Below are positions 20,218-30,998 of a DNA stretch of 64,000 bases, in pieces; position 1 is the stretch's first letter; each line of letters opens with the position of its first letter. The notes under the pieces are model-generated. The model was given only the letters and a program-made list of their open reading frames with translations, was not told the DNA's origin and did not search any database. Source of the DNA: Haliclona indistincta (taxonomy: Eukaryota; Porifera; Demospongiae; Haplosclerida; Chalinidae); contig OZ024787.1 in the NCBI GenBank assembly GCA_964017065.1, positions 3,872,503-3,936,502 of the forward strand, read 5' to 3'. Position numbers and translations under genes: made by a program.

Positions 20218-21442
20218 TTAGGGAGGCACGGTAGTGCCTCCCTATGTAGGGTTGAACGAGAAAAAAAGATGGCGGCTACATACAATGTATTAGCGTTCAA
20301 ACGCTGATATTTCGCCTGGTGATGAATTTTATACGTCAAAAGACACTTAAATCTGCTATATGGCGTTGCCCCATCGTACAGTAGCAAGGAGATTGCTTGA
20401 AATTGTTACTAAAGTGACGAACCTGAAAACGGTGAAAATCGACTTTCGTCATCTTCGTTTTCTTTCTTTCTTTCCACTCGCCTAGCGCCTTTACGCGAGC
20501 AGTGCCGAAACCAAAACACCCACGAACAGTCGTGAAATTCTCCTGGCATGTGCCTTTTGGACATTGTTTTTAGCGTAACGGCGATATAAATTCCGCGATT
20601 TCTCGATCGTGATCCATTGTCAGCTAAGTGTTAGACGCCATTAATGTGATTGCGCAATACGCACGTGACCAAACAGTGGTTAGGGCACGTGACCAAGCAC
20701 TAGCTTGAGATCTCCACGCCGTATGGTTCACGGAGAACACATATCTGTATGGAGTCTTCGAAGAACGGCAAGCTATAGGATCACCATTCTGCGCTTGCCA
20801 GATAATTTCAACCGCCGTACAGGTCTACAAGCAAGTGTGGGCGGGGCTCGTATCCACTGCATGCATGCATGCATGCGTAGGCGAGCTGAGTAACAATTAT
20901 TTTTAGCTACAAGTTCAAATTCTTAATAATAAAGAAAAGCCATCAGCAACAGGAAAACTAAACCAATGATGGAAACAAAGACGGCTCAGTACGTGCCGCA
21001 TGATATTGAACTGCATTTCACTGAAAAAGAAAAAGGACACAAACAAGAAAATAAAAAAGATTTCTATCGAAATCTAAAGGATGTAGGGTTGTGAAATCTA
21101 CCACTGGTTCACAATGTATACTAACAAGGAACAAGCATGGAATGGTAACACAATTGACTTGCTAACAGACCATAGATCCCTACATCAGTGGCTGTACACA
21201 AGCTGAATGCACGTCAGGTGTCAGCAGTCAACAAGTAGGTCGACCACACCACTAGCAACAGCACTAGCTGAACTAGCTATTGCCAACCACAGCAGCCACT
21301 GATGTAGGGATCTATGGTCTGTTAGCAAGTCAATTGTGTTACCATTCCATGCTTGTTCCTTGTTAGTATACATTGTGAACCAGTGGTAGATTTCACAACC
21401 CTACATCCTTTAGATTTCGATAGAAATCTTTTTTATTTTCTT
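20218..21442 (+). mobile_element. DB element copy 2 (complete)
   Basis: The left terminus is a palindrome, TTAGGGAGGCACGGTAGTGC followed by CTCCC, then a second small palindrome CCCTATGTAGGG. An AAGATGGCGGC motif, AGCGTTCAAACGCT and about 800 bp of non-coding sequence follow. The element ends in a large hairpin whose arms are 21045-21195 and 21293-21442. ATGTAGGGTTG near the left end is repeated inverted at the right end (CAACCCTACAT). It ends about 100 bp upstream of the ATG of the next gene, so it forms that gene's proximal upstream region. No protein is convincingly encoded. Confidence 0.8.
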
Positions 21443-21542
21443 TTTACCATAAATGGCAGCATGCACAGTGCAAACTGCTCAGAGTATCCTGAATGAATGA
21501 GTGACTTTATTATCTATAATTCACAGGTATTCTACCTGCACT

Positions 21543-24500
21543 ATGGGTGTTACCACCCTTGTGTTATTTTTCATATTAGCTGTATCATACAGTGATACTA
21601 GTACTGAGACAGTGATCTATGTGGACAGCAGCAGCCATACTGGTGTCAATGACTCCTCCTGCTGGGAGGGAGGCTACTCCACTCCTTGCCTCTCCCTCAA
21701 CTTGGCCCTCAAAAGAGCCCAGCTCTACAACCACTCCATCACCATCCTCCTCCAACCAGGACAACACCAGCTGCACAATGGCAGTGAGACTCAGCTCAGG
21801 AACATGTCCCAGCTAGCTATTGTGGGTAATACCAGTAGTGAAGGTGAGGTAGTCATCAAGTGTCTGCCATTATCTGGTCTAGCGTTCTTTCATTCAAACA
21901 ATATCACAGTGAAAAACATTAAAGTAGATAGTTGTGGGGCATTGCAGGACAACATCACCAAATCTTATGATAAAATGCAATCTGCGATATTTGTCAATAC
22001 TTGCAATAATATACAACTCATCAACGTTGATGTTATTAATTCCAATGGTACTGGCATTGGTTTATATAATCCATCGGGTGTGGTTCACTTGGATAAGTGC
22101 AATTTTATAAACAATAGCTTGTCATCAGTTGACCCACCAACCATAGGAGGAGGAGGGCTAGTAATAGAGGCTGATGATGTCACCGCTAACTATGATTGTG
22201 TGGTCATGAATTCCACCTTTCTTAATAGTACTGCTAAGAGCAGGCGCTTGTCAATCTTGTCCCAAGCTAGCAATCCCAGTCAATACTTTGGTCTTGGAGG
22301 AGGCATCACGATAGTGTTTAGAGAAGGAGCTGTTAATAATACTGTGCAACTCGCTGGAGTAAGACTTGAAAACAATATCGCTCAGTTTGGAGGTGGTCTT
22401 TATTTAGCGTTCTTCGATAGTGCAAGTGGTAATTATGTTACCATAGATGGGATAGAGGTGACAAACAATACTGCAATGCTTGAAGTAGGTGTGTTGCTGC
22501 CATTTGCCAGTGGTGGAGGTATCTCGATTGATTTTGCTTCTAATGAAGTCGATTTTCCATTCAACAATACAGTTGAAATTCTAAACGGCAGATTCCTATC
22601 AAATACAGCTCAGCTAGGTGGTGGTATTGCTGTTGATGTAGTCTATGATACTTATGGGTGTGTCAATGCTGGTAACAAACTACTCATTGAGAATTGTAGT
22701 TTTGATAGCAATGAAGGTTATCAAGGATCATCAGCTTATTTTTCAGGTACTAGTAAGGACTGTCGAGCTGTCTTGAATACAATACTAAGCTTTAGTAGCT
22801 TCACTAACAATCGGCATTGTACGAAAGATAAAGTATTGCCATGCTTAGGTAGTGTACTTTTGAGGCGCTTTCTACTTGCTTTAAATGGTAATTCATTCTT
22901 CACTGGAAATTTTCAATCAGCTCTGGGTCTTACTGCATCATCAATTGAACTTTTACCATCAGCTCAACTATGGTTTACTAACAACAATGGTTCCAATGGA
23001 GCAGCTCTTCATATTGTAGACTGTAGCTCAGTTATTGTCAATGATAATACAAGCATTTACTTTGAGAACAACAAAGCTACAAATCACGGTGATGCCATCT
23101 ATTCTGAAGCATGTAGTCAAACAAGAGGAGAATGCTTTATTAAACATAATAACTTGTCACTTGAACCGGATGAATGGAAAGTAAGTTTAAATTTTAACAG
23201 CAGCAGCGGAAACAGCAGCCTGATATACATGGATTCAATAAAGTCTTGTGTTTGGCCAAATTACAGTAAAAATACAACATTTTGCTGGAAAGGATGGTCT
23301 TTCTGGTCTTATATTAAAAGAGATAGCTGTCATAAGTATCTGAGATCAGGTCCAGCATCTATAACAAATAATGCTAACCGTACTAACTACACAGTCTATC
23401 CTGGAGAGTGTATTAATTTGAAAGATTTCACTGTATTTGATGATCTTAACAATGATATAACATCTGTGGCTAATCTCCAAGTTAGTGTGTTGTCCGGTGA
23501 TATTCAAACAATAAATCATAAAGAACCAGATTGCGTATGTAATTATATCATACGACCACTTAATACTGGCTTGGTTAGATCTTACAATAGACCATGTCAA
23601 CCTCATGAATTTGTCATAAAATCATTAACATGCAGTAAAGGCTACAATAATGGTAGTTCACTTATACTGATTTATCCATCACATCAGTTATATGGAATTA
23701 CTTTAGACTTGAGCTTAAAAACATGTGACAATGGGTCAACATGTAAAGAAAATTCTGGTTATTGTTATATACTTGATTCTGCATATTCATATGAGGCTGC
23801 TTGTAATGCAACCAATAATGACTATTTTAAGGAAAACATAATGCTGATTCAAAAACAATTGTGTGGAAGTTGTGTTTCAGTTGATGGCAATGAAAATCTA
23901 GAGTCAAATGTTGGCTTTGCTGTTAACTTTCCCAGCTTAACTTGCATTATTTGCCGTGAAAATTCTGCAGGAGTAGGCTATTACTTACTATCAATATTAC
24001 TGGTTATGATCATGATGACAATACTAGCAGTTCTTCATATCAATATCACTAATGGTAATCTCAATGCTTACATTCTTTATAGTCAGATAATGACACTGCA
24101 ATTTCTTGGGTATGGATTCGCAGCCTCAGCACCAACCAGTTATTCATTTATTCCTCTCATAGTGTACAGTATCTGGAACCTTAACTTTTTTACTCTTCTT
24201 CCTGAACCTTTCTGTATTCCTGGCATTCGCACTGCAGTAGGTGTTATTCTTCTCCAGTATGTGACAGCTGCCTGTCCTCTGTTGTTCATTATAGTCTCAT
24301 ACACTTGGATCCAGTGCTACAATAATGGCTACAGGCTTGTTGTGTACACTACTAGACCAGTCCATCGACTACTGGCTCGCTTCTGGCAAAAATTCGAAAT
24401 AAAACCATCACTAATTGACACATATGCTGGTCTGCTTCTACTGGCATACATGAGGTTCTTGGCTGTCTCAGTTAAGCTACTGCAAATTATTCTAACAGAT

Positions 24501-25262
24501 CGTCTAGCTCCATCTCCATCATTTTCTGCTGCTCTTGTTATCATTCCTATATTGTGTCTACTGGTGTTTGTTATTCTACCAATGGCAGTTCTTTTGTTGT
24601 ATCCACTCAAGATATTCCAGCGATGTCTAACATGTTGTAGGTTAGACAGGCCAGGTCTACATGCTTTAGTGGATGCTTATCAAGGCTGCTTCAAGAACAG
24701 TGCAACTGATGGTTGTGAGAGAAGGTACTTTGCTGGTTTCTGTCTTTTGTTTCGATTTTGTTATGTTGCAAGTTTTGTTTCGTTTATCCCTAGCCTTGAA
24801 TATGACCCTATGGGAACAATACCAATATTATTAGGGGCAAGTTTTAGCTTTGCATTTGCAGGACTTGTTTTAATTCTGCGACCGTATAAAAAAACTGCCC
24901 ATAACGTCATCGAATTTCTAACTTTGTACTTGATGACTCTTCTTGCTGCTCTATCTGCAATTGATAGTATTTTGAACTCTAATAGTTACATTATACATGG
25001 AGTCTTAGTGTTATTGCCTTTCCTAGTATTAGTATGTTATCTCATCTATCGTGTATTTAAGCTCTGCTGTGCTCGTGTGACACATAAAGTCCTCAGGTCT
25101 ACACCTAAAAAAGTGATCAGTCCCTTACCATTGAAGGATAAGGAACAGCCTCTTCTCGATTCTTCTGCAAAGCTAATCAAGTCTACAGAAGTTTCACTGG
25201 ATGAATACATTCAAGATGATCTCTATGCCGATCGTATTCTTAATCCCGGTGGATACAAGTAA
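21543..25262 (+). CDS. Parallel beta-helix ectodomain, multi-pass membrane protein
   Basis: The 1,239-aa protein starts at the first ATG, directly before a signal peptide (MGVTTLVLFFILAVSYS). Residues about 20-520 are Asn/Gly-rich with repeated N-N-T and G-G-G-I/L turns, typical of right-handed parallel beta-helix (PbH1/Pmp-like) repeats, with many N-glycosylation sequons. A Cys-rich segment (about 560-800, ending CIICRENSAG) leads to eight or nine hydrophobic segments from about 815 to 1185, then a charged tail of about 55 residues. The layout suggests a large surface receptor or adhesin with a multi-pass anchor. Related proteins are numerous in sponge genomes (general knowledge), but their ligands are unknown. 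The coding sequence is intronless; an upstream TTCACAG at about 21525 could be the acceptor of a 5' UTR intron. The 334-1101 fragment is a paralogue. Confidence 0.85.
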   Translation: MGVTTLVLFFILAVSYSDTSTETVIYVDSSSHTGVNDSSCWEGGYSTPCLSLNLALKRAQLYNHSITILLQPGQHQLHNGSETQLRNMSQLAIVGNTSSEGEVVIKCLPLSGLAFFHSNNITVKNIKVDSCGALQDNITKSYDKMQSAIFVNTCNNIQLINVDVINSNGTGIGLYNPSGVVHLDKCNFINNSLSSVDPPTIGGGGLVIEADDVTANYDCVVMNSTFLNSTAKSRRLSILSQASNPSQYFGLGGGITIVFREGAVNNTVQLAGVRLENNIAQFGGGLYLAFFDSASGNYVTIDGIEVTNNTAMLEVGVLLPFASGGGISIDFASNEVDFPFNNTVEILNGRFLSNTAQLGGGIAVDVVYDTYGCVNAGNKLLIENCSFDSNEGYQGSSAYFSGTSKDCRAVLNTILSFSSFTNNRHCTKDKVLPCLGSVLLRRFLLALNGNSFFTGNFQSALGLTASSIELLPSAQLWFTNNNGSNGAALHIVDCSSVIVNDNTSIYFENNKATNHGDAIYSEACSQTRGECFIKHNNLSLEPDEWKVSLNFNSSSGNSSLIYMDSIKSCVWPNYSKNTTFCWKGWSFWSYIKRDSCHKYLRSGPASITNNANRTNYTVYPGECINLKDFTVFDDLNNDITSVANLQVSVLSGDIQTINHKEPDCVCNYIIRPLNTGLVRSYNRPCQPHEFVIKSLTCSKGYNNGSSLILIYPSHQLYGITLDLSLKTCDNGSTCKENSGYCYILDSAYSYEAACNATNNDYFKENIMLIQKQLCGSCVSVDGNENLESNVGFAVNFPSLTCIICRENSAGVGYYLLSILLVMIMMTILAVLHINITNGNLNAYILYSQIMTLQFLGYGFAASAPTSYSFIPLIVYSIWNLNFFTLLPEPFCIPGIRTAVGVILLQYVTAACPLLFIIVSYTWIQCYNNGYRLVVYTTRPVHRLLARFWQKFEIKPSLIDTYAGLLLLAYMRFLAVSVKLLQIILTDRLAPSPSFSAALVIIPILCLLVFVILPMAVLLLYPLKIFQRCLTCCRLDRPGLHALVDAYQGCFKNSATDGCERRYFAGFCLLFRFCYVASFVSFIPSLEYDPMGTIPILLGASFSFAFAGLVLILRPYKKTAHNVIEFLTLYLMTLLAALSAIDSILNSNSYIIHGVLVLLPFLVLVCYLIYRVFKLCCARVTHKVLRSTPKKVISPLPLKDKEQPLLDSSAKLIKSTEVSLDEYIQDDLYADRILNPGGYK

Positions 25263-25419
25263 ACATTAGCAAAATGAGCTCAGTTTAAGGAATGAATTTT
25301 GCACACACCTATAATTTAGTATCAGACTATTGTTAATTTTTTTACTGCATGATGAACATTGGACAAATTTGATATTCCAATCTTGATATTTTGTTTGATG
25401 TTTGGTTAAAATTAATATT

Positions 25420-25425
25420 AATAAA
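25420..25425 (+). terminator. Polyadenylation signal of the beta-helix gene
   Basis: AATAAA lies 158 bp after the stop codon. It lies immediately beside a fragment of the DB hairpin arm, so the mobile element may contribute to the 3' end. Confidence 0.5.
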
Positions 25426-25426
25426 G

Positions 25427-25500
25427 TTAAAAAGATTTCTATCAAATCAAAAGGATGTAGCGATGGAGAAATCTACCACTGGTCCACAAAAATTAAAATA
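25427..25500 (+). repeat. DB hairpin-arm fragment
   Basis: AAAAAGATTTCTATC.AATCAAAAGGATGTAG and CTACCACTGGTCCACAA match the start of the DB arm. Only one arm is present, and it stops inside the conserved unit. Confidence 0.7.
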
Positions 25501-25850
25501 ACTAAGCAACATATAAAAATTTACTAGGTCTAATTAAATTATACTTGCACCTGCGCTATTGCTGAGAAGAAAATTATTCTGACATTTGTAGAAGCTAGGC
25601 AACGATGCACTATAGCTACTTTGCATGTATATTCTAGCTGTAATGAGTGGGAGTTCTCTCTATACATGACTCGAGTGCTACATAGCTAGGTATAGGGCCC
25701 TATCTGTCTTGTTTTGTATTGTTATGTACATCAGAAAAATTAATTGTCCGTTATATAAAGGTGTCCGTTATTGGGAGTGTCCGTTAAGAGAGCTAGGTTC
25801 TGATGAAGCAAGCTAGAAGACATTGTGTATCAAGCAATCATGATTATAGA
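25490..25850. repeat. Block I, intergenic duplication (copy 1)
   Basis: Landmarks AACTAAGCAACATATAAAA, GAAGCTAGGCAACGATGCAC and TAATTGTCCGTTATATAAAG recur at 29470-29885 and 35095-35515. It is non-coding and lies downstream of the minus-strand secreted genes. From 25851 to 26232 no further feature is seen. Confidence 0.7.
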
Positions 25851-26232
25851 ATAAGCATGCACTTGAGTCAACAGCTATTATACCTGTTTTTTAACTATAA
25901 TATATTGTTCACACTGTTGTTTGCTTAACAACTTTACTAATTTAAAGAGTTGAACTATAATTACCCAGTATCACCAGAATTATTTATTTTAACAGCACTA
26001 TTACTGTAACAGTACATTCACTGAACTAGTATTAGCTATGTATTGCATCATAATAGCATGCTGTATAATTTTGTGTGTGTAGCTATTTTCACAAGAAAAA
26101 TAATTATTAATGAAATCAAAACTACAGGACAAATACACAAAATAATCATGCTAGTCCTAACTATTTTTGTCAGATGAAAACTACGTAAGAATTGGGATCA
26201 TTTTTGGATCATCAAACTTATTGGACTTGCAC

Positions 26233-27042
26233 TTAAGCAGGACCTCGTGCACCAGGAGGACCACGTGGACCAGGTGGACCACGACGAGAAGGAGGGCGAG
26301 CAGGAGGAGGACCACAGTCTACAGCCCTGATGACTGCCTTACAGAGTCCAGTTCCAGTACGACTGGTGGATGAGTATGGGTATACAACTCGGTTCATTGA
26401 GAAGTAGATATCGTAGTCTGGTGTACCATATGTAGTTGCTTGTCCATTCAGAGTAAACAAGTACGGACTGCGGTAGCCTCGTTGGCTTCCACATTGGTTA
26501 TCAAAATGAACATATTCGTCACCAACTGTTATAGTCATGTTATTGGTTATTATTTTATCTTGATTATCTGCTAACAATGAGGTTGTATCTGAAAATTCAC
26601 CATAGCCAGGTAGATTGTTGCTGTAAACCAGAAAGGAGTCACGACGGTTGTGAACCTCAGCTGAATTTGAACTATGACCAGCATCTCCTCCCCATCCATC
26701 GTTTGTAGAGTCTGAAATATCGAAATTCCAGCCATTTCCTTTGGACAGATCTTTTAACATGAGCAAATCAAACTTTAGACGACAGTTCTGCTTGCCATTC
26801 AGAGAAGAAGGAAACGTTATTCGAACCACACCTTGTAGATTGCATTTTAAAGTTCTTCGATTATCATTTCCCAGAGTTTTCAGCCAGCTGACTTTTGCAC
26901 TTGATGCCGTCGTAATAGCCGAAATACCACTGCTAAGATCAGCTTCAAAGATCTTCACACCTTGCTCATCACAGCAAGCATCTGTCAGAGAGAGCAGATT
27001 GACAGTAATCAAACTCACAAAAACAATAAATTTGCACCACAT
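26233..27042 (-). CDS. Small secreted Cys-rich protein with collagen-like tail (paralogue 1)
   Basis: The protein has 269 aa with a signal peptide ending near residue 22 (LLSLTDA). The mature domain (about 25-240) carries CRLKFDL.MLKDLSKG, GWNFDISDSTNDGWGGDAG and YLFTLNGQATTYGTPDYDIY, and ends with a Cys at the CGPPP junction. The last 25 residues are GPPGPRGPPGARGPA-like, a run of Gly-X-Y triplets too short for a stable triple helix alone. The core is about 60-70% identical by eye to 30999-31847, whose tail is instead Pro-rich without Gly-X-Y. I do not recognise the core as a named family. Likely extracellular; matrix or recognition roles are inference. The single exon starts at an ATG and a TATA box lies about 60 bp upstream. 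Confidence 0.85.
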   Translation of the reverse strand: MWCKFIVFVSLITVNLLSLTDACCDEQGVKIFEADLSSGISAITTASSAKVSWLKTLGNDNRRTLKCNLQGVVRITFPSSLNGKQNCRLKFDLLMLKDLSKGNGWNFDISDSTNDGWGGDAGHSSNSAEVHNRRDSFLVYSNNLPGYGEFSDTTSLLADNQDKIITNNMTITVGDEYVHFDNQCGSQRGYRSPYLFTLNGQATTYGTPDYDIYFSMNRVVYPYSSTSRTGTGLCKAVIRAVDCGPPPARPPSRRGPPGPRGPPGARGPA

Positions 27043-27100
27043 TGTGAGAGATTATTGTATTGATTGCCAGTTTCACAAAGTGGCTAGACCTACAGCTGGC

Positions 27101-27110
27101 TTTATATAGA
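27101..27110 (-). promoter_or_regulatory. TATA box of secreted paralogue 1
   Basis: The minus strand reads TCTATATAAA about 60 bp before the ATG, a good core promoter match. Confidence 0.6.
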
Positions 27111-27359
27111 GAAGAAACTGTAACTGAATCTGGCTTCAGTGGTATAAATTCCCCCTTCAGACGTCATCATAAAACGAGATTAATTGTAAGATTTTTTATC
27201 CTACATGTGTATAGCTATAGCAACTAAAATCAATTATTCTTTCCCCCATGTTTGTGTTGATTCTCCTGAGTTAGCTGCTATGGCTAATAACAAAATCAGA
27301 TTTGCTATTATTAGAGTGTGTGTGAGATTTACATAGGCAATCTCTTAAACCAGCTGAGT

Positions 27360-28480
27360 ATAATTTTATCATCATAGCATACCCAATAGGCTGTAGAATC
27401 AATTGTATCAATTAGCTCTGTCATGTTAGGCTTATGTTGAGTATGTTTATGCACTGAAGGCTCCTCATCATTTATTTTATGATGGTCACAGTCAGTGGAT
27501 CTGTTAATCTGACTTTATTTCAATTTCTCAAATACTATCAAATTAATTTAAACCTTCAGCAGGACGTCATAGTTTGTACAGTAGCAGGGGATGCTTTCAT
27601 GTTGCTAAGCTATACACAAATAAACTTCTTTGCTTTGCCTGGTGGTTCCTAATCAAAGACAATTGTATGGTTTTGCTACAAAGTATATCCGGTATAGCAT
27701 AGCAACATAGGTCAATAATGTGTCATGCTTTAAACCTGCTTTACCTTTCACGATTGATCAGGCACTATCATCAGGAGAAGCAATGCGGGTATGGGTATAC
27801 AACTTGGTTCATTGAGGATGAAGAATATTTATCATAATCTGGTGTACCTTTAATCTGGAAGTTCCTTGCTCATTGAAAGTACACAAGCTAAGATTACTGT
27901 AGCTTCTGACATGATAGTGATCAAAAAGGTTCATAACAAGTAAAGTAAAAATAATGTTTTCAAGTCCCACCCACTTGCACTATCCCTATACATTGGCAGC
28001 TTTATATAAGGGCATACGCTATGAATCATGCAAGTTGTATAAGGCTACAAGCTGCTGATGCAGGCAGCCTAGGATACTGCTTGGCACTTTGTCTTCCCTA
28101 CACTTTTATGTACTTTATTACTTTTATTGCGAAGTTGCATGCAAATACTGCACAGCAAAAATCTGATCATACATTCGTCTGCATACTGGAATGCACTTAC
28201 ACATGGGTTAAAACTACCTCATGATGACATCATCACATTCATGCACGTACAATTACAGCCCATGTGACAGTTGGATCATAGATATTACAGTACTGTAGTA
28301 CTGTTATATCTATGGTTGGATAATAGAGTTGAAAATATCATGTGTAACTCACTGAAAAACAAAATGAAGCACCAATGGTGCAGATGCCTTGGTGGATTTG
28401 CATGCATACTGCACACTGGATATGCTTTGACCGCACACAGCAACTACAGCTATTCCATCAGCAGATGATGATTGTAACAG
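27360..28480. repeat. Block J, intergenic duplication (copy 1)
   Basis: Landmarks ATCATAGCATACCCAATAG, TCTGTCATGTTAGGCTTATG and CATACGCTATGAATCATGCA recur in order at 29888-30850, and at 35518-36054 plus 38320-38720. It is non-coding apart from the enclosed gene relic. Sequence 27111-27359 shows nothing recognisable. Confidence 0.7.
27782..27935 (-). pseudogene. Relic of the secreted protein family
   Basis: GTATGGGTATACAACT.GGTTCATTGAG, TAATCTGGTGTACC and GTACACAAGCTA align with the C-terminal third of the gene at 26233-27042 (the TPDYDIYFSMNRVVYPY and TLNGQ region). Small deletions break the frame. The same relic recurs at 30318-30450 and 35940-36054. Confidence 0.65.
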
Positions 28481-28499
28481 ATTCATAAAGTTCAATGCA

Positions 28500-28864
28500 A
28501 TCTATTGATACAAGCTGGCAAAAATAACAGAAACCAATAGTATTAGTATGCTACTAATTAGCTGGCCGTGCATGCACAAGCCATGCTTGTAGCAGCTTTT
28601 TGGTTTTTTGCTGAATTTTATCCGGACCCGCCACACTATCATCCTGTACTGAGTCCAGATCAAACCTATACAATCTGATAGCCAGTTAACCATGGACATA
28701 TTCGACTTCGGAGAAGTCCAGATCGCAAGCAACGGTGAACAAAGTAAGCAAATCACACCACAACTCACGAACAAAGCTTTAATTCAACAATCAAGTTCGA
28801 GCTTTTAATGATATTGCACTTTCCACCAGCTGATTTATCTTCACTGTCTTTCAAAACTAGAGCG

Positions 28865-28895
<31 letters not shown>

Positions 28896-29003
28896 TGACA
28901 GACAGAAAATTAAAGACAGACCATCATGCAGACAGACTGTCACATGCAGACAGACAGACAGACAGACACGATTACTGTATGCCTCGACAGACACGTTGCT
29001 ATG
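28500..29003 (-). mobile_element. F element, diverged copy with (GACA)n
   Basis: GGAGAAGTCCAGATCGCAAG, CAACTCACGAACAAAGCTT and CTGTATGCCTCG match the F elements at 53957-54800, 57673-58300 and 60315-61200. The copy is in minus orientation and has a (GACA)n microsatellite at 28862-28915, where other copies carry (CAGT)n or (CACG)n. Its right end coincides with the start of the 5.6 kb tandem duplication. Confidence 0.6.
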
Positions 29004-30317
29004 AGAAATAAGACGTTGCTCATAAAAACAAGTTAACTGGGTGTGGTTTGTTTGAATTGAAACGCCAAACACCATCTGCATGCTTGCACTTGTCTATCAG
29101 GAGCGCATCTCTCATTATGCGCTCCTGTGTCTATTCATAAATGACAAATACGATGTGAAGTCAGTTGCTCTTTTGCTGCTTGCATCTGCGGGCCGGATAA
29201 TACTTTAAATTAATTCTGAAAAATTGTGTATCTCACTGCAAAATTAACCAATATGAGTCAATGTCTAGATACAATCTTACTACACACATTATAGTCTAAA
29301 GCAAAATAGTGCACATTTCTGATCATGGGTGTAATCAAGCTTGTAATAGTAACAGGTTGACGTCATGCTCATGTGGGTAGAAGTCAGCGTCACTGGGACT
29401 AGTGACTGTTATTAGATACTCATCTTGGAACCCATAGACCAACTTACAGGCTAGGTTGCATCATAGGTGCTAAAATTAAAGTAACTAAGCAACATATAAA
29501 ATAGGCCTAATTAAATTATATGTGCACCTGTGCTATTGCTGAGAAGGAAATTATTCTGACATCTTGTAGAAGCTAGGCAACGATGCACTATGATGTCTTC
29601 TAGCAGTAATGAGTGAGATTTCTCTATGCATAGCTAGGTATAGCTTGCTTTGGCTTACAGTGGACTGACTTTCCATGACAGACAAGTTGGATAAGTGTTT
29701 TGTCCTTTACATGGAGGTGTCTCTTACATGGAGGCCCAATCTGTCTTGTTTTGTATTGCTATGTATATCAACAAAATTAATTGTCCGTTATATAAAGGTG
29801 TCTGTTATTGGGAGTGTCCGTTAAGGGAGCTAGGTTTCCTGTATGATGAAGCAAGCTAGAAGACATTGTGTATCAAGCAATCATGATTATCATCATAGCA
29901 TACCCAATAGGCTGTAGAATCAATTGTATCAATTAGCTCTGTCATGTTAGGCTTATGTTGAGTATGTTTATGCACTGAAGGCTCGTCATCATTTATTTTA
30001 CGATGGTCACAGTCAGTGGATCTGTTAATCTGACTTTATTTCAATTTCTCAAATACTATCAAATTAATTTAAACCTTCAGCAGGATAACGTCATAGTTTG
30101 TACAGTAGCAGGGGATACTTTTTTATGTGTACATGTTGCTTAGCTACACACAAATAAATTTCTTTGCTTTGCCTGGCGGCTCCTAAACAAAGACAATTGT
30201 ATGGTTTTGCTACCAAGTATATCCGGTATAGCATAGCAACATAGGTCAATAACGTGACATGCTTTAAACCTGCTTTACCTTTCACGATGGATCAGGCACT
30301 ATCATCAGAAGAAGCAA

Positions 30318-30450
30318 TGCGAGTATGGGCGGGTATACGACTTGGTTCATTGAGGATGAAGAATATTATATCATAGTCTGGTGTTCCTCTAATCTGGTAG
30401 TTCCTTGCTCATTCAAGCTAGGATTATACTTGATAGTGATCAAAAAGGTA
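30318..30450 (-). pseudogene. Relic of the secreted protein family (left-unit copy)
   Basis: This is the same fragment as 27782-27935, with further deletions. TATACGACTTGGTTCATTGA and CATAGTCTGGTGTTCCT mark the former coding sequence. It also preserves the empty site (about 30421-30432) of the DB insertion found in the right unit. Confidence 0.6.
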
Positions 30451-30998
30451 CGTAACAAGTAAAGTAAAATATAATGTTTTAAGTCCCATCCTACTTGCAG
30501 TATCCCTACATTGGGAATTGGCAGCTTAATTAAGGGCATACGTTATGAATCATGCAAGTTGTGCAAGGCTACAAGTTGCTGATCAAGACCTTGGATACTG
30601 CTTGGCACTTTTTCTTACCTACACTTTTAAGTACTTTATTACTTTTATTATTATAGTAGAGAAGTTGCATGCAAATACTGCACAGCAAAAATTCGATCAT
30701 ACATTCGTCTGCATGCTTGAATGAATGCAACTATGCATGGGTAAAACGACCTCATGACGGCATCATCACATAATTCACATTCATGCATGTACAAATTACA
30801 GCCCATGTGACAGTTGGATAATAGAGTTGAAATATAATCATGTATAAATCACTGCAAAACAAAACTAGTGTGAGTGCATATTATTACTACAACATGGAGA
30901 AACATCTATAGACTAGATTTAACACACTATATAGTATTGTTCGATGCATGCAATCAAGCAAAATTTCCATTGCGATCAGGACCATAATTTGGCATGAC

